Assembly: GCA_937899415.1 (NCBI GenBank)
Contig: CALBPI010000073.1
Coordinates: 1-50,062 of the forward strand
DNA length: 50,062 nucleotides
DNA from: an uncultured Gammaproteobacteria bacterium
GTDB taxonomy: Bacteria; Pseudomonadota; Gammaproteobacteria; Steroidobacterales; Woeseiaceae
Reading direction: 5' to 3'
The translations under genes were made by a program, and so were the position numbers. The notes below the pieces were generated by a model. That model saw nothing but the letters and a program-made list of their open reading frames with translations. It ran no database searches and had not been told where the DNA came from. Positions within the stretch are counted from its first letter, which is position 1. Every line of letters begins with the position of its first letter. Positions 29,758 to 40,082 of the stretch are shown here, piece after piece.

Positions 29758-30037
29758 AAGCCTCTACTCGTGATTTCAGTTTCTGCCCCGGACGGAACGT
29801 AACGACACGCCGTGCCGAAATCGGGATCTCTTCGCCCGTCTTCGGATTCCGGCCTGGCCGTTCGTTCTTGTCACGCAGATCAAAGTTGCCAAAACCCGAG
29901 AGTTTGACTTGCTCGCCCACAGCGAGCGACGAGCGCAATTCCTCGAAGAAGAGGTCTACGAGTTCACGTGCTTCGCGCTTGTTGAGACCCAGCTCGTTGA
30001 AGAGCGAGTCCGCCATATCCGCTTTCGTGAGTGCCAC
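29738..30037 (-). CDS. ihfA: Integration host factor alpha subunit
   Basis: 99-residue HU/IHF-family protein, one half of the IHF heterodimer that bends DNA sharply at specific sites. [20 protein letters not shown] at the N-terminus, [12 protein letters not shown] and the DNA-intercalating arm with [14 protein letters not shown] (Pro in GRNPKTG). It follows pheT by six bases, the standard place. The partner gene ihfB is at 40411-40713, so both subunits are in this window. Confidence 0.97.
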   Translation of the reverse strand: MALTKADMADSLFNELGLNKREARELVDLFFEELRSSLAVGEQVKLSGFGNFDLRDKNERPGRNPKTGEEIPISARRVVTFRPGQKLKSRVEAYAGTGK

Positions 30038-30043
30038 CGCGTC

Positions 30044-32404
30044 TTATTCTCTTAGTTTTGCGCCATGGTCGCGTTGCAGTGCCTGGACAATGGCAGCCAC
30101 CGTCGCGTCGGTTTCAATGTCCGTTAGGGTGCGCGAGGAATCCTGCAAAATCAAGCCTAAAGCAACGCTTTTTAGCCCGGGTTCTACTCCCTTGCCGCGG
30201 TAGATATCGAATACGCGAATGGATTGTAGCAACGCACCGCCCGCCGCCACCGCCGCGTGGGTCAGCTCTTGTGCATCGACCGCATCATCGACGAGAACGG
30301 CGAGATCCCGCCGAACGCTGGGGAAACGCGATATCGGCGCTGTTCGCGTCACGTTCGCAGCAAAAACGCCTTCAAAATCGAGCTCGAACGCGACACAAGG
30401 TGCTTCGATGTCCGAAGCCTGCGCGACGCGCGGATGCAGCGCGCCTACGACGCCGACACGTGAGCCTGCGCGGCGGATCTCTGCGGACTGCCCCGGATGC
30501 AATGCCGCTGTCGACGCGCGCACAAAAGAGAACTCGTCGGCAGCACCCGAGAGCGCAATCAGCGCCTCGATATCTGCCTTTATGTCAAAGAAGTCGATGT
30601 CGTCGGCGCCCGTCGCCCACTGCTCGGGCAGCCGCCTACCGGCAGCGATGCCGGCCAGCACGAGGCGCTCGCCGTCGGCTTCGAAGACGTGGCCCAGCTC
30701 GAACAGGCGAACCCGGTCGCGCTGACGCGCCAGATTGTGCGCGGCTGCAGCCGCAAGTCCGGGCAGCATCGTGCCGCGCATCACCGACAGCTCTCGGGAC
30801 AGCGGATTCGCGAGCGTCGGGCCCGGCGCGCCAGTATCCCAGCGCGCGTGTTGTTCGGGATCGATGAAGCTGTAGCAGATCGCTTCGTTGTAGCCACGTG
30901 CCGCGAGCGTGTCGCGCACGCGGGCTTCTGCGATGCGACCTTCACTGTCCGGTGCCAGCGCCACTTCGGAGTACGCACGACGCGCGGGGATGCGGTCATA
31001 GCCGTAAACGCGCGCCACTTCCTCGATGAGGTCTTCCTCAATAGCGATGTCGTAGCGGTAGCTGGGCGGTGTGACCTGCCAGCCGTTTTTCGTCCGGGTC
31101 GTCTTGAAACCAAGACGCTTGAAGATGTCGTCAACGGTGTCACCGGCAACCTCGTGACCCAGCAGCTTATCGAGTCGAGCCTGGCGCAGTGTGACGTCAG
31201 CACGTGCGGGCAAATGCGGTGTGTCCACCAGGTCGATGAGCGCACTGGCGCTGCCGCCCGCGATATCCAGAAGCAGATTGGCCGCACGCGCCTGGGCGCG
31301 CGCGTGACCCATCGGGTCCACGCCGCGTTCAAAACGCAGTGAGGCATCCGTGTGCAGGCCATAGCGACGTGCCTGACCCGCCATGGCGTCAGGCGTGAAC
31401 AAGGCTGCCTCAAAAACAATGTGGCGCGTGTTCTCGTCGACACCCGTCGAGGCGCCGCCCATGATGCCGGCAAGCCCAATCGGCCCGCTGTCGTCACAGA
31501 TGAGCAGCGTGTCGCTGTCGGGCTCGATCTCGCGCTCGTCGAGTAGCGTCAGCGTCTCACCAGGTCGTGCCAGCCGAACGTGAATGTTGCCTGCGAGCTT
31601 ATCGAGGTCATAGGCGTGCATGGGCTGCCCGTACTCGAGCATCACGTAGTTGGTGATGTCGACGACCGGGTGGATCGCGCGGACGCCACTGCGGCGTAAG
31701 CGCTCCACCATCCAGAGCGGCGTCGTAGCCTGTGTGTCGATGTCCTCGATCACGCGCAACGTGAAGCGCGGCACGCGGACCGTGTCATCGACACGCGCAG
31801 AGAAGCCATGCTGCGTAGACTCCGGTACCTCGCTGACAGGCGGCTCGCCGAGCTGGTCGCCCATGAACGTGGCCACCTCTCGCGCGATGCCCAGCACCGA
31901 AAAGCAATCGCCCCGATTAGGCGTGAGATCGACATCGATGACGTCGTCGGGTAGCTCGAGCGCTTCGGCCAGCGGCATTCCAGGCTTCATTGCGGCGGGC
32001 AGCTCCAGGATGCCGTCGTGCTCTTCGCCGAGTCCCAGTTCACGCGCGGAGCACAGCATGCCGTGCGAGACGACGCCGCGCAGTTTGGACTTACGGATTT
32101 TCAAGCCACCCGGCAGTACGGTGCCGATGCGCGCCACGGCCACGCCCATGCCTGCGCGAACATTGGGTGCACCGCAAACGATCTCGAGCGTGTTCTCGCC
32201 ATCGTCGACCTGTGCCACGGACAGCCGGTCTGCGTCAGGGTGTTGTGCCACTTCGGTAACGTGGCCCACGACGACGCCCTCGGCGGCTGAAATCGCCTCC
32301 GAACCGTCCACTTCGAGTCCTGCGAGCGTCAGGCGCTCGAGCACGGGCTCGAGTTCAATGTCGCGGCCGAGCCAGTGTTCGAGCCAGCGGCGTGAGAACT
32401 TCAT
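30044..32404 (-). CDS. pheT: Phenylalanyl-tRNA synthetase beta chain
   Basis: Large subunit of the (alpha-beta)2 PheRS. 786 residues, normal length (about 795 in E. coli). Domains in order: the N-terminal B1 with the EMAP-like tRNA-binding part (about 40-150, with [10 protein letters not shown]), the B3/B4 core, B5 with [20 protein letters not shown] (about 450-470), the catalytic-like core, and the C-terminal ferredoxin-fold anticodon-binding domain (about 690-786, with [14 protein letters not shown]). ATG 32404 overlaps the pheS stop (ATGA). Confidence 0.97.
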   Translation of the reverse strand: MKFSRRWLEHWLGRDIELEPVLERLTLAGLEVDGSEAISAAEGVVVGHVTEVAQHPDADRLSVAQVDDGENTLEIVCGAPNVRAGMGVAVARIGTVLPGGLKIRKSKLRGVVSHGMLCSARELGLGEEHDGILELPAAMKPGMPLAEALELPDDVIDVDLTPNRGDCFSVLGIAREVATFMGDQLGEPPVSEVPESTQHGFSARVDDTVRVPRFTLRVIEDIDTQATTPLWMVERLRRSGVRAIHPVVDITNYVMLEYGQPMHAYDLDKLAGNIHVRLARPGETLTLLDEREIEPDSDTLLICDDSGPIGLAGIMGGASTGVDENTRHIVFEAALFTPDAMAGQARRYGLHTDASLRFERGVDPMGHARAQARAANLLLDIAGGSASALIDLVDTPHLPARADVTLRQARLDKLLGHEVAGDTVDDIFKRLGFKTTRTKNGWQVTPPSYRYDIAIEEDLIEEVARVYGYDRIPARRAYSEVALAPDSEGRIAEARVRDTLAARGYNEAICYSFIDPEQHARWDTGAPGPTLANPLSRELSVMRGTMLPGLAAAAAHNLARQRDRVRLFELGHVFEADGERLVLAGIAAGRRLPEQWATGADDIDFFDIKADIEALIALSGAADEFSFVRASTAALHPGQSAEIRRAGSRVGVVGALHPRVAQASDIEAPCVAFELDFEGVFAANVTRTAPISRFPSVRRDLAVLVDDAVDAQELTHAAVAAGGALLQSIRVFDIYRGKGVEPGLKSVALGLILQDSSRTLTDIETDATVAAIVQALQRDHGAKLRE

Positions 32405-33384
32405 CGGAACTGCTCCAGCAGCTTGAGGTCGTTCTCGAACAGCATGCGCAGGTCGGGGATGCCGTAACGGAGCATGGCCATGCGTTCGATACCGATGCCG
32501 AAGGCATAGCCGCCAAATTCTTCGGGGTCGACGCCCACGTTTCTGAGCACGTTGGGGTGCACCATGCCGCAGCCCAGGATCTCCAGCCAGCGACCGTCAT
32601 CCATGAGCACATCGACTTCGGCCGACGGCTCCGTGAATGGGAAATAGGAAGGGCGGAAGCGCAGCTGGGCTTCGCGCTCGAAGAAGCGCTCGACGAATTC
32701 GTGCAACACAGACTTCAGATTGGCGAAGCTGATGTCGCGATCAATGACCAGTCCTTCCACCTGGTGAAACATGGGCGTGTGCGTCTGGTCCGAATCACAG
32801 CGGTAGACGCGGCCAGGGCAGACGATACGAATGGGCACACCCTCGTCCCGCATGCTTCGAATCTGTGTGGGTGACGTGTGCGTGCGCAGAAGACGACCGT
32901 CACCGAAATAGAAGGTGTCGTGCATTGCACGCGCGGGGTGATTCTCGGGGATGTTCAGCGCTGTGAAGTTGTGGAAATCGTCTTCGATCTCCGGGCCCTG
33001 CCGGATCCCGAACCCTGCACCTGCAAAGATGGCCTCGATACGACGTCGCGCCAGGGTCACGGGATGCAGGCTGCCCTGGCGTGTGGCACGACCCGGCAAA
33101 GTGACATCGATGCGCTCTGCCTCGAGCTGGGCATCGATGGCGGCTGCATTGAGCACGTCGGCGCGCGCATCGATGGCCGCGGCGACCGCCTGCTTCACAG
33201 CGTTAATACGTTGACCGGCGGCGGGCCGCTCGGACGGGTCGAGTTGACCCAGCTGCTTGAGCAGCGCCGTAAGTTCACCTTTCTTGCCGAGCAGTGCGAC
33301 GCGCACGGCTTCGAGCGACACCACATCTGCTGCGGCATCAACCCGTGCGATCGCTGTTTGCTGCAGTGCGTCTAGATCCTGCAC
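32401..33384 (-). CDS. pheS: Phenylalanyl-tRNA synthetase alpha chain
   Basis: Catalytic subunit of PheRS. 327 residues. It has an N-terminal coiled coil (about 1-85), then the class II core: [31 protein letters not shown] (motif 2 region), [20 protein letters not shown] and motif 3 [15 protein letters not shown]. The start is GTG 33384 with GGGGG seven bases upstream. No phenylalanine-rich leader ORF is present in the 68 bases after rplT, unlike E. coli. Confidence 0.97.
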   Translation of the reverse strand: MQDLDALQQTAIARVDAAADVVSLEAVRVALLGKKGELTALLKQLGQLDPSERPAAGQRINAVKQAVAAAIDARADVLNAAAIDAQLEAERIDVTLPGRATRQGSLHPVTLARRRIEAIFAGAGFGIRQGPEIEDDFHNFTALNIPENHPARAMHDTFYFGDGRLLRTHTSPTQIRSMRDEGVPIRIVCPGRVYRCDSDQTHTPMFHQVEGLVIDRDISFANLKSVLHEFVERFFEREAQLRFRPSYFPFTEPSAEVDVLMDDGRWLEILGCGMVHPNVLRNVGVDPEEFGGYAFGIGIERMAMLRYGIPDLRMLFENDLKLLEQFR

Positions 33385-33408
33385 CGGGATGCCCCCATGA
33401 CAACCGAG

Positions 33409-33430
33409 TGGCCGGCGTTACCGCCGGCCA
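33409..33430 (-). promoter_or_regulatory. Hairpin between rplT and pheS
   Basis: Perfect 9-bp inverted repeat TGGCCGGCG / CGCCGGCCA (33409-33417, 33422-33430) with a four-base loop. No T-tract follows on the minus strand, so it is more likely an RNA-processing or stability element than a full terminator. Confidence 0.6.
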
Positions 33431-33452
33431 GCCACGGTGTGCCTGAACTGGA

Positions 33453-33812
33453 TCAGGAGGCCAGTGCCGCTTTCGCCTGCTCCGCCAGCGCCGTAAAGCT
33501 CTCGGGCTGGTGAACAGCGAGGTCGGCAAGTACCTTGCGGTCGATCTCGATCTCAGCCTTGGTGAGGCCGTTGATCATGCGGCTGTAGGACAGGCCATTG
33601 ATCCGGGCCGCCGCGTTGATGCGGGCGATCCAGAGGCGACGAAACTCACGCTTGCGCGTGCGACGGTCGCGGTAGGCGTACTGACCGGCCTTGATGACTG
33701 CCTGTTTGGCGACCTTGAAGGTCTTGCGGCGGGCGCCGTAGTAGCCCTTGGCCTTGCCGAGGATTTTCTTGTGGCGTGCTTTGGCGATAACGCCACGCTT
33801 GACTCGTGCCAT
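33453..33812 (-). CDS. rplT: 50S ribosomal protein L20
   Basis: 119 residues, typical. Begins [17 protein letters not shown], then the basic N-terminal arm ([19 protein letters not shown]) and the globular part with [20 protein letters not shown]20 binds 23S rRNA during early 50S assembly and in E. coli represses rpmI-rplT translation by binding the leader. A clear AAGGAGGATT stretch precedes the ATG. Confidence 0.98.
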   Translation of the reverse strand: MARVKRGVIAKARHKKILGKAKGYYGARRKTFKVAKQAVIKAGQYAYRDRRTRKREFRRLWIARINAAARINGLSYSRMINGLTKAEIEIDRKVLADLAVHQPESFTALAEQAKAALAS

Positions 33813-33824
33813 GACTAATCCTCC

Positions 33825-34022
33825 TTAGCTGAACGGCAGCATACGACGAACGGCTTTCACGTCCGCCTCGGCGACCTGCAGGGTGTTACCCAGCTGACGC
33901 TTTCGCTTGCTGCTTTTCTTGGTGAGGATGTGGTTCAGGTGCGACTGAGAGCGCTTGAAGCCGCCTTTGCCCGTCCTGCGGAAGCGCTTGGCGGCGCCCC
34001 GATTGGTCTTGAGTTTCGACAT
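33825..34022 (-). CDS. rpmI: 50S ribosomal protein L35
   Basis: 65 residues, the usual length. [20 protein letters not shown] at the N-terminus and [15 protein letters not shown] in the middle are typical. AAGGAG is six bases before ATG 34022. Twelve bases separate it from rplT. The 195-base gap to infC is its probable regulatory leader. Confidence 0.98.
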   Translation of the reverse strand: MSKLKTNRGAAKRFRRTGKGGFKRSQSHLNHILTKKSSKRKRQLGNTLQVAEADVKAVRRMLPFS

Positions 34023-34217
34023 TGCTGTCTCCTTCGTTTATGGCCAGTTCGCGCTATCGGACAGATCTTTCTTAGCCCGTTCGCTGCTGGCGAGACACCA
34101 CGGTGCCTGCTTGTGGTTTGTTTGTTTCCGGCCTGGTTTAGGCGGTGGCCGGACCGCCATGAAAACGGTTTGAATCAGCGCTGACTGAATCCGTGCTTCT
34201 TGCTCAGTGCCTCTTGC
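34023..34217 (-). promoter_or_regulatory. infC-rpmI intergenic leader
   Basis: 195 non-coding bases. A hairpin GGCGGT/ACCGCC (34141-34146 and 34153-34158) and the palindrome TCAGCGCTGA (34176-34185) are visible. In E. coli the L20 translational operator lies around this position, so this is the place to look for it. I could not verify a pseudoknot by eye. Confidence 0.4.
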
Positions 34218-34736
34218 TCAGTGCTTTTTGGGTGCGATGACCATGATCATCTGACGCCCTTCCATCTGCGGCATTTGCTCAACGGTACCCAGCTCGACGA
34301 GATCTTCCCGTACACGCTTTAGCAGTTGTGCACCGATCTCCTGATGCGCCATCTCACGACCCCGAAAGCGAAGTGTCACCTTCGTTTTATCGCCGTTCTC
34401 AAGAAACTGCGTCAGTTTTCGGAGCTTGACCTGGTAGTCACCCTCCTCGGTGCCCGGGCGGAATTTGATTTCCTTAACCTGGGACTGCTTTTGCTTGCGC
34501 TTCGCCGACTGGTTCTTCTTGTTCTGCTCGAACACGAACTTCCCGTAATCCATGATGCGGCAGACGGGTGGTTCTGCGTTCGGGGAGACCTCAACAAGGT
34601 CCATCGATTGTTCTTTGGCGAGTTGCAAAGCGTCGGCCAACGGCATGACACCAGCCTGTTCCCCGTCCTGGCGGATCACCCGGACCTGGGCGGCCTGAAT
34701 GTCGTCGTTGCGCCGTGCGCGTTTTCCGGCTGCGAT
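34218..34736 (-). CDS. infC: Translation initiation factor IF-3 with ATC start
   Basis: IF3 keeps ribosomal subunits apart and rejects non-canonical start codons. 172 residues from ATC 34736, which has a perfect AGGAGG eight bases upstream (34750-34745). The N-domain includes [20 protein letters not shown], a lysine-rich linker follows ([20 protein letters not shown]), and the C-domain ends with [13 protein letters not shown]. An in-frame GTG at 34760 has only a poor Shine-Dalgarno. infC genes commonly begin with AUU, AUC or AUA so that IF3 represses its own synthesis; this one fits. thrS, the usual upstream neighbour, is absent. Confidence 0.93.
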   Translation of the reverse strand: MAAGKRARRNDDIQAAQVRVIRQDGEQAGVMPLADALQLAKEQSMDLVEVSPNAEPPVCRIMDYGKFVFEQNKKNQSAKRKQKQSQVKEIKFRPGTEEGDYQVKLRKLTQFLENGDKTKVTLRFRGREMAHQEIGAQLLKRVREDLVELGTVEQMPQMEGRQMIMVIAPKKH

Positions 34737-34883
34737 GAGCGTTTCCTCCTGCTGCTGCACATAGCGTTCTTGCAGGCATGTTCGGTCCGAGCCTCGCGCT
34801 GGACTGGAACATGCACCGTCAAAAACGGAATAACGGGCCCTCAAGGCTGCGCCCAAGCGCTGCCTCGAACACCCGAATACGAA

Positions 34884-34912
34884 ATTGTAAGCTCACCGAA
34901 GGCCTCGGACAA
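34884..34912 (-). promoter_or_regulatory. Sigma-70 promoter of the infC operon
   Basis: On the minus strand TTGTCC (34912-34907), a 17-base spacer and TACAAT (34889-34884). The -10 matches the consensus at five of six bases. It would start transcription near 34876 and give a leader of about 140 bases before infC. Confidence 0.75.
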
Positions 34913-34958
34913 GCCCCTAAGTGCAGGAAAACCGGGGAAATTGGGAGCTTTGCGGCGG

Positions 34959-35033
34959 TGGTGGGCGATGGTGGTTTCGAACCACCGACCTCCACGATGT
35001 CAACGTGGCGCTCTACCCCTGAGCTAATCGCCC
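34959..35033 (-). tRNA. tRNA-Val (GAC)
   Basis: A 75-base cloverleaf with encoded CCA on the minus strand. The acceptor stem GGGCGAT/ATCGCCC is paired in full, discriminator A. The anticodon stem CCACG/CGTGG encloses TTGACAT, giving GAC. The T arm has GGTTCGAAACC. It lies between uvrB and infC. Confidence 0.96.
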
Positions 35034-35101
35034 CGCCGCAGTCCGGACACGAGTACGTCGCGTCCGGGCGCGCGAGCTTAACGGATTTCTCATGCGATAC
35101 C

Positions 35102-35124
35102 AAGCCCAGTGTTTACGCGGGCTT
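35102..35124 (-). terminator. Weak hairpin at the uvrB 3' end
   Basis: AAGCCC (35102-35107) pairs with GGGCTT (35119-35124), overlapping the uvrB stop. The bases after it on the minus strand are not T-rich, so it is at best a weak terminator. Confidence 0.3.
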
Positions 35125-37157
35125 CAGGCGCTCTTCTGGCCGCCCAAACCCAGCCCGTGACGGCGCAGCCGCTCAATCTCGTCGCGCACACTGGCCGCCT
35201 GTTCAAACTCGAGCTCCCGAGCGTGTTTGAACATGTCCTGCTCGAGCTTCTTGATCTTGCGAAGCACGGCTTCGGGCGTATCCGGAATGGCCGCCGCGTC
35301 CTCGCGACCGCGCTTCTTGCCCCGTTTGCCGCCGCCACCTGGCCGGGACCCGGCCTCCATGATGTCAGCCACCGCTTTGCGGATGGTTTTGGGCGTAATG
35401 CCGTGTTCGGCGTTGAACGCGAGTTGCTTATCTCGGCGGCGGCCCGTTTCTTCGAGGGCGCGGCGCATCGAGTCGGTGACCTTGTCCGCGTAGAGGATCG
35501 CCTTGCCGTTGATATTGCGCGCCGCGCGACCAATAGTCTGGATCAGCGAGCCCTCGGAGCGCAGGAAGCCCTCCTTGTCCGCATCGAGGATCGCCACGAG
35601 CGACACCTCGGGCATATCAAGGCCCTCACGCAGCAGATTGATGCCGACGAGTACGTCGAATTCACCCAGCCGCAGATCGCGAATGATCTCGGTGCGCTCG
35701 ACCGTGTCGATATCCGAGTGGAGGTAGCGCACCCGAACCTCGTGCTCGCGCAGGTACTCGGTCAAGTCTTCTGCCATTCGTTTGGTGAGCGTCGTAATCA
35801 GCACGCGCTCTTCAACGGCGACACGCTCGCGAATCTCCGACAACACGTCATCAACCTGGTGCGCGACGGGCCGCACGTCGACCACGGGGTCGACAAGCCC
35901 TGTGGGCCGCACGACCTGCTCTAACGTGTTATCCGTGTGTTCCTTCTCGTAGCGCCCAGGCGTCGCCGACACGTAAATGGTCTGTGGCGCGAGGCTCTCG
36001 AATTCGTCGAAGCGCAAGGGGCGGTTGTCGAGCGCCGAAGGCAATCGAAACCCGAACTCCACGAGCGTCTCCTTGCGGGCCCGGTCGCCGCGGTACATGC
36101 CACCGAGCTGCGGGATCGTGACGTGGCTTTCGTCGACGACCAACAGCGCGTCGGGCGGCAGGTAGTCGAACAGGCACGGCGGTGGTTCGCCAGGGCCGCG
36201 CCCGGACAAGTAGCGCGAGTAGTTCTCGATTCCGTTGCAGTAGCCCAGCTCCCGGATCATCTCGATGTCGAACATCGTGCGTTGCTCGAGTCGTTGTGCC
36301 TCGAGCAGTTTGCCCATGTCCCGCAACACCTCGAGTCGCTCGCGGAGTTCCCCCTTGATGAAATCGAGCGCGCCCAGCAGCCGTTCTCGCGGCGTCACGT
36401 AGTGCGACTTCGGGAAAATGGTGAGGCGCGGCACATTGCGTGTGACCTCGCCCGTCAGCGGGTCAAACCAGGCCAGAGACTCGATCTCGTCATCGAACAG
36501 CTCAATGCGGACCGCTTCACGCTCGGACTCCGCGGGGAAAACATCGATGACCTCGCCGCGCACACGGTAAGTGCCCTGGGACAGGTCCATCTCGTTGCGC
36601 TTGTACTGCATCTCGGCGAGCCGACGCAGCACGCTGCGCTGGTCGATGCGCTCTCCACGCGACAAGTGCAGCACCATAGCGAAGTAGGCCTCGGGGTCAC
36701 CCAGGCCGTAAATCGCCGAGACGGTGGCCACAATGATGGCGTCAGGGCGCTCGATGAGCGCCTTGGTGGCCGACAGGCGCATCTGCTCGATGTGCTGGTT
36801 GATCGACGCGTCTTTCTCGATAAACGTGTCCGAGGACGGCACGTAGGCCTCGGGCTGATAGTAGTCGTAATAGGACACGAAGTACTCCACCGAGTTGTCG
36901 GGGAAGAACTCGCGCATTTCACCATAGAGCTGCGCGGCCAGCGTCTTGTTGGGTGCCAGCACAATCGTGGGCCGCTGCACCTGCTGAATGCAGTTGGCGA
37001 TCGTAAAGGTCTTGCCCGAACCCGTGACTCCCAGCAGGGTCTGCTTGGCCAGCCCATCGCGCAGGCCCTCGACGAGACCCGCGATCGCAACGGGCTGATC
37101 ACCGGCCGGCGTATAGTCGGCAACGACCCGAAACGGGGTCTTGTCGCTGTCTTGCAT
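35124..37157 (-). CDS. uvrB: Excinuclease ABC subunit B
   Basis: Damage-verifying helicase-like subunit of nucleotide excision repair. 677 residues from ATG 37157 (673 in E. coli). Walker A in [15 protein letters not shown] (about 38-52), the beta-hairpin region [26 protein letters not shown] (motif II), [42 protein letters not shown] and QTIGRAARN. The C-terminal UVR motif ends the protein. An in-frame ATG at 37211 with a GAGG ahead would add 18 residues, but the family begins near 37157. Confidence 0.95.
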   Translation of the reverse strand: MQDSDKTPFRVVADYTPAGDQPVAIAGLVEGLRDGLAKQTLLGVTGSGKTFTIANCIQQVQRPTIVLAPNKTLAAQLYGEMREFFPDNSVEYFVSYYDYYQPEAYVPSSDTFIEKDASINQHIEQMRLSATKALIERPDAIIVATVSAIYGLGDPEAYFAMVLHLSRGERIDQRSVLRRLAEMQYKRNEMDLSQGTYRVRGEVIDVFPAESEREAVRIELFDDEIESLAWFDPLTGEVTRNVPRLTIFPKSHYVTPRERLLGALDFIKGELRERLEVLRDMGKLLEAQRLEQRTMFDIEMIRELGYCNGIENYSRYLSGRGPGEPPPCLFDYLPPDALLVVDESHVTIPQLGGMYRGDRARKETLVEFGFRLPSALDNRPLRFDEFESLAPQTIYVSATPGRYEKEHTDNTLEQVVRPTGLVDPVVDVRPVAHQVDDVLSEIRERVAVEERVLITTLTKRMAEDLTEYLREHEVRVRYLHSDIDTVERTEIIRDLRLGEFDVLVGINLLREGLDMPEVSLVAILDADKEGFLRSEGSLIQTIGRAARNINGKAILYADKVTDSMRRALEETGRRRDKQLAFNAEHGITPKTIRKAVADIMEAGSRPGGGGKRGKKRGREDAAAIPDTPEAVLRKIKKLEQDMFKHARELEFEQAASVRDEIERLRRHGLGLGGQKSA

Positions 37158-37264
37158 CGCAATGATTCCGGTTAGCCGCGCCGGGCGGCGCGCAATCGAA
37201 CAGACTACCATCTGGGAAGACCTCAGGCAGTCCCCCGGGGTGGCCCGCGCTGCGACGCCGCGTC

Positions 37265-37293
37265 TTGACTTGCCCCGATAGCTTCGAGAAAAT
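37265..37293 (+). promoter_or_regulatory. Promoter of tRNA-Asn
   Basis: TTGACT (37265-37270), 17-base spacer and GAAAAT (37288-37293). A GC-rich stretch follows, as in stringently controlled stable-RNA promoters. The mature tRNA starts 25 bases after the -10. Confidence 0.65.
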
Positions 37294-37317
37294 TCCGGGC
37301 TCGCTCACGCGAGCAAT

Positions 37318-37393
<76 letters not shown>

Positions 37394-37400
37394 AATCCTG

Positions 37401-37433
37401 CAAAGCCCGCCTCAAGTGCGGGCTTTGTTTTTT
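37401..37433 (+). terminator. Intrinsic terminator of tRNA-Asn
   Basis: Perfect 10-bp stem CAAAGCCCGC / GCGGGCTTTG (37401-37410, 37418-37427), seven-base loop and six T (37428-37433). It may also face galU transcripts from the other strand. Confidence 0.95.
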
Positions 37434-37450
37434 CGGGGTCGGACCAGGCG

Positions 37451-38326
37451 TCAGTCCCCGCGACTGTCGAGATACGCGCGGAACCGGTCGCCGAGCTCAG
37501 GGTGTTCGCGCGCCAGCTCGACTGTCGCCTGCAGATAGCCCAGCTTGCTGCCGCAGTCGTAGCGGCGCCCCTCGAACGGCATCGCATAGACGGCTTGCTC
37601 CTTCAGCAGGGCGGCGATGCCATCCGTGAGCTGAATCTCGCCCCCTGCCCCGCGGCCCGTTGTTTCGAGCTTCTCGAAGATTTCAGGCTCGAGCAGGTAG
37701 CGTCCCACAACGCCCAGGTCCGAGGGTGCGTCGGCTGGCGCGGGCTTTTCGACCATGTGCCGAATACGGCCACCCACGCCCGGGTCAGCGTCGCCGATAT
37801 CAACGATGCCATAGCTTCCCGTCTGTTCGCGCGGGACACGCTGCGCGCCAAGAACGCTGCCGCCGTGTTTGGTACGAAAATCTGCCATCTGTTTGAGGCA
37901 GGGCTTCTGGCTGTGGATCAGGTCATCAGCCAGGTGCACAAAGAACGGCTCTTTGCCGACTGCAGGCTGCGCACAGAGGACGGCGTGGCCGAGCCCAAGC
38001 GGCTCGCCCTGGCGAATGAATATGCAGGTGACACCCTCCGGCACGATGTCGCGCACACTTGCGAGCAGGGCCGTCTTGCCTGACGTTTCGAGTGCCCGCT
38101 CAAGCTCCGGATCCGTATCGAAGTGGTCTTCGATGGCGCGTTTCGATGAGCCCGCCACGAACACCAGGCGCGTGGCACCGGCCGACACGGCCTCCTCGAC
38201 TGCGTACTGGATCAGCGGTTTGTCCACGACAGGCAGCATTTCTTTGGGGCTTGCTTTCGTGGCCGGCAGGAACCGGGTGCCACGGCCCGCCACAGGAAAC
38301 ACCGCCACCCTGACCCTGTCGCTCAT
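37451..38326 (-). CDS. galU: UTP-glucose-1-phosphate uridylyltransferase
   Basis: Makes UDP-glucose from UTP and glucose-1-phosphate for polysaccharide and LPS synthesis. 291 residues from ATG 38326, which has GGAGG five bases upstream. The nucleotide-binding signature [20 protein letters not shown] is near the N-terminus, followed by [48 protein letters not shown] and [17 protein letters not shown] are also conserved. It lies 120 bases downstream of the ComEA-like gene; a TATAGT at 38384-38379 may be a -10 of its own. Confidence 0.96.
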   Translation of the reverse strand: MSDRVRVAVFPVAGRGTRFLPATKASPKEMLPVVDKPLIQYAVEEAVSAGATRLVFVAGSSKRAIEDHFDTDPELERALETSGKTALLASVRDIVPEGVTCIFIRQGEPLGLGHAVLCAQPAVGKEPFFVHLADDLIHSQKPCLKQMADFRTKHGGSVLGAQRVPREQTGSYGIVDIGDADPGVGGRIRHMVEKPAPADAPSDLGVVGRYLLEPEIFEKLETTGRGAGGEIQLTDGIAALLKEQAVYAMPFEGRRYDCGSKLGYLQATVELAREHPELGDRFRAYLDSRGD

Positions 38327-38446
38327 TCCTGCCTCCAATGCGCATACATGCGGCGCGCCACGGCGCCGGCCAGCGCGAACTATACCCTATCCACTGAGGG
38401 TGCCATGCCAACGCTGACCGGGCTGTGACGGGCCGCTCAAGCCGCG

Positions 38447-38749
38447 CTAGCGCGCGTTTTCAGCAACGCCCTCGCTGTCCTCGAGCAGGATGTTGGCGCG
38501 ATTGACCTCGATCGTCCGTGCGCCGATCCCCGTGACTTCGGCAAGCGCTTCAGCCGTCGTGAACGGGCCATTGGCGTTGCGGTACGCGACGATCGCCCGG
38601 GCCTTGGTGATGCCCACGCCCTCGAGCTCGCTGGCGAGTGTTTCGGCATCGGCCGTATTGATGTTGACGGGGCCCGCGTAGGCCGGAAACGGCGCGGCGA
38701 GGACAAAGACGAGCGCGGCCACGCGCGCCGCGGCAGCTAATGCCTTCAT
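38447..38749 (-). CDS. ComEA-like secreted helix-hairpin-helix protein
   Basis: 100 residues. A signal peptide (about 1-24, ending APFPAYA before GPVNINTAD) is followed by one HhH2 domain: VNINTADAETLASELEGVGI, KARAIVAYRNANGPF and LAEVTGIGARTIEVN. Such short ComEA-type proteins are periplasmic DNA-binding proteins that help DNA uptake in naturally competent species, but many are uncharacterised. Start ATG 38749 has AGGAG upstream. It is between lapB and galU, with no other competence gene nearby. Confidence 0.85.
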   Translation of the reverse strand: MKALAAAARVAALVFVLAAPFPAYAGPVNINTADAETLASELEGVGITKARAIVAYRNANGPFTTAEALAEVTGIGARTIEVNRANILLEDSEGVAENAR

Positions 38750-38864
38750 GGTGATCTCCTGGCTGTCGCCGGCGACGTGCCGGCAGGTGCCAGTGTCGGG
38801 GGTGAACCGGATACCTGCCCTATCTGAATCGCGGCGCAATGCCCAGGATCGTGGCATCAGAGAG

Positions 38865-40082
38865 TTAGTAGTTGACCCCGCCGTCACTCTCGATGAGCGT
38901 ATCGAAGCGTACTTTGTCGATCGGCCGGAACGACTCCCAGTTGCGGCAGCCCGGGCACTGCCACAACAACTGTCGGCTTGAGAATCCGCAACGCGTGCAG
39001 CGGTAGCGTGGCGACGACGCGGCAAGCTGGCCCAGCGCCGTGCGGACCCGCTCCACAGCCGCCTGGCGCAACTCGGGATCGTCTTGCGCGAACACCTGCT
39101 GGGTGTCGATAAAGCCCGCGAGTACCGGATCGTCGCTGATCATCGTTTCGACGCAGTCATCGATGAACGGCGAACGAATGTCAGGCCAGTGCAAGGCCGC
39201 CCGTGCGATCTCATCACGGGCCGCGTCGCGCTCTGCCGTGATCTCGCGCAGCGCCGCGTCGAGTCCCCGGGCGTCGTCCTCGTAGAGCCGCGCGAGCTTG
39301 GGCAACAGCTCAATGAGATACGCACCGTCCTGGGCCAGCACACGACCGAAGAGCTTTCTCGCGAGGTCGCGGTCATGCTCTTCGAGCGCGATCTCACCAC
39401 GCAAAATGGCGCCACGCGTCAGGCGCTGACGTTTGGCCTGGGAGAGCCGCACATTGTCGCGCGCTTCGGCGATGTCGCCGCGATCGAGCGCCTGTTGTGC
39501 CATCTCACAGTAATAGTTACTCAGACGGGCCTTGATCTCCGGATGCTTGGCCGCTTCGAGTTGGCGCGCGGCCACCACCGCGCTGGCCCATTCCTGCTCC
39601 TGCTCGTAGATGCTGCACAGACGCTGCAGGGCCTCAATGCGATACGAAGAGTCTTCAGCAAGCTGGGCAAACAGGTTCTCGGCACGGTCCAGCAAACCGG
39701 CGTGCAGGTAGTCGCGTGCCAGCGCAAACAACGCCTGATCACGCTGCTCTCGCGACAGGCTGGGCCGCGCAATGATGTTCTGATGTACGCGGATGGCGCG
39801 GTCCACTTCACCCCGGCGGCGGAACAGGCTGCCTAAAGCGAAATGGGTTTCTATGGTCTGGTCGTCAACACGAACCAGTCGAATGAAGTGCTCCAACGCC
39901 TGGTCGTTCTGGTCATTGAGCAGGAAATTGAGGCCCTTGAGGTACTCGGAGTTGAGGGGTGCCGCGATGCCGTCGATGTCATCACGATCGCCGCCAAATC
40001 GGCCAAACAGGAACCCTGCTGCAGCCAACAGCAGGAACAGCCCTGCAAGTAGCAGGATCTGTTCGAGGGAGTCAGTCGGCAT
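38865..40082 (-). CDS. lapB: Lipopolysaccharide assembly protein B
   Basis: 405-residue inner-membrane TPR protein (formerly YciM) that in E. coli promotes LpxC turnover by FtsH and so balances LPS synthesis. One N-terminal membrane helix (about 8-27), then tetratricopeptide repeats (about 45-340, for example THFALGSLFRRRGEVDRAI), and a C-terminal rubredoxin-like zinc knuckle YRCTRCGFSSRQLLWQCPGC. All four cysteines are present. It overlaps lapA by 11 bases. Confidence 0.95.
   Translation of the reverse strand: MPTDSLEQILLLAGLFLLLAAAGFLFGRFGGDRDDIDGIAAPLNSEYLKGLNFLLNDQNDQALEHFIRLVRVDDQTIETHFALGSLFRRRGEVDRAIRVHQNIIARPSLSREQRDQALFALARDYLHAGLLDRAENLFAQLAEDSSYRIEALQRLCSIYEQEQEWASAVVAARQLEAAKHPEIKARLSNYYCEMAQQALDRGDIAEARDNVRLSQAKRQRLTRGAILRGEIALEEHDRDLARKLFGRVLAQDGAYLIELLPKLARLYEDDARGLDAALREITAERDAARDEIARAALHWPDIRSPFIDDCVETMISDDPVLAGFIDTQQVFAQDDPELRQAAVERVRTALGQLAASSPRYRCTRCGFSSRQLLWQCPGCRNWESFRPIDKVRFDTLIESDGGVNY

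Noticed and set aside
33385-33452. Phe leader peptide and attenuator before pheS
   Set aside because: No Phe-rich ORF is present and the hairpin there lacks a T-tract.
34737-34856. Longer IF3 starting upstream of ATC
   Set aside because: The added residues do not look like IF3, and the perfect AGGAGG is placed for ATC 34736.
35937-37175. Long plus-strand ORF opposite uvrB
   Set aside because: Antisense shadow; uvrB motifs on the other strand are intact.
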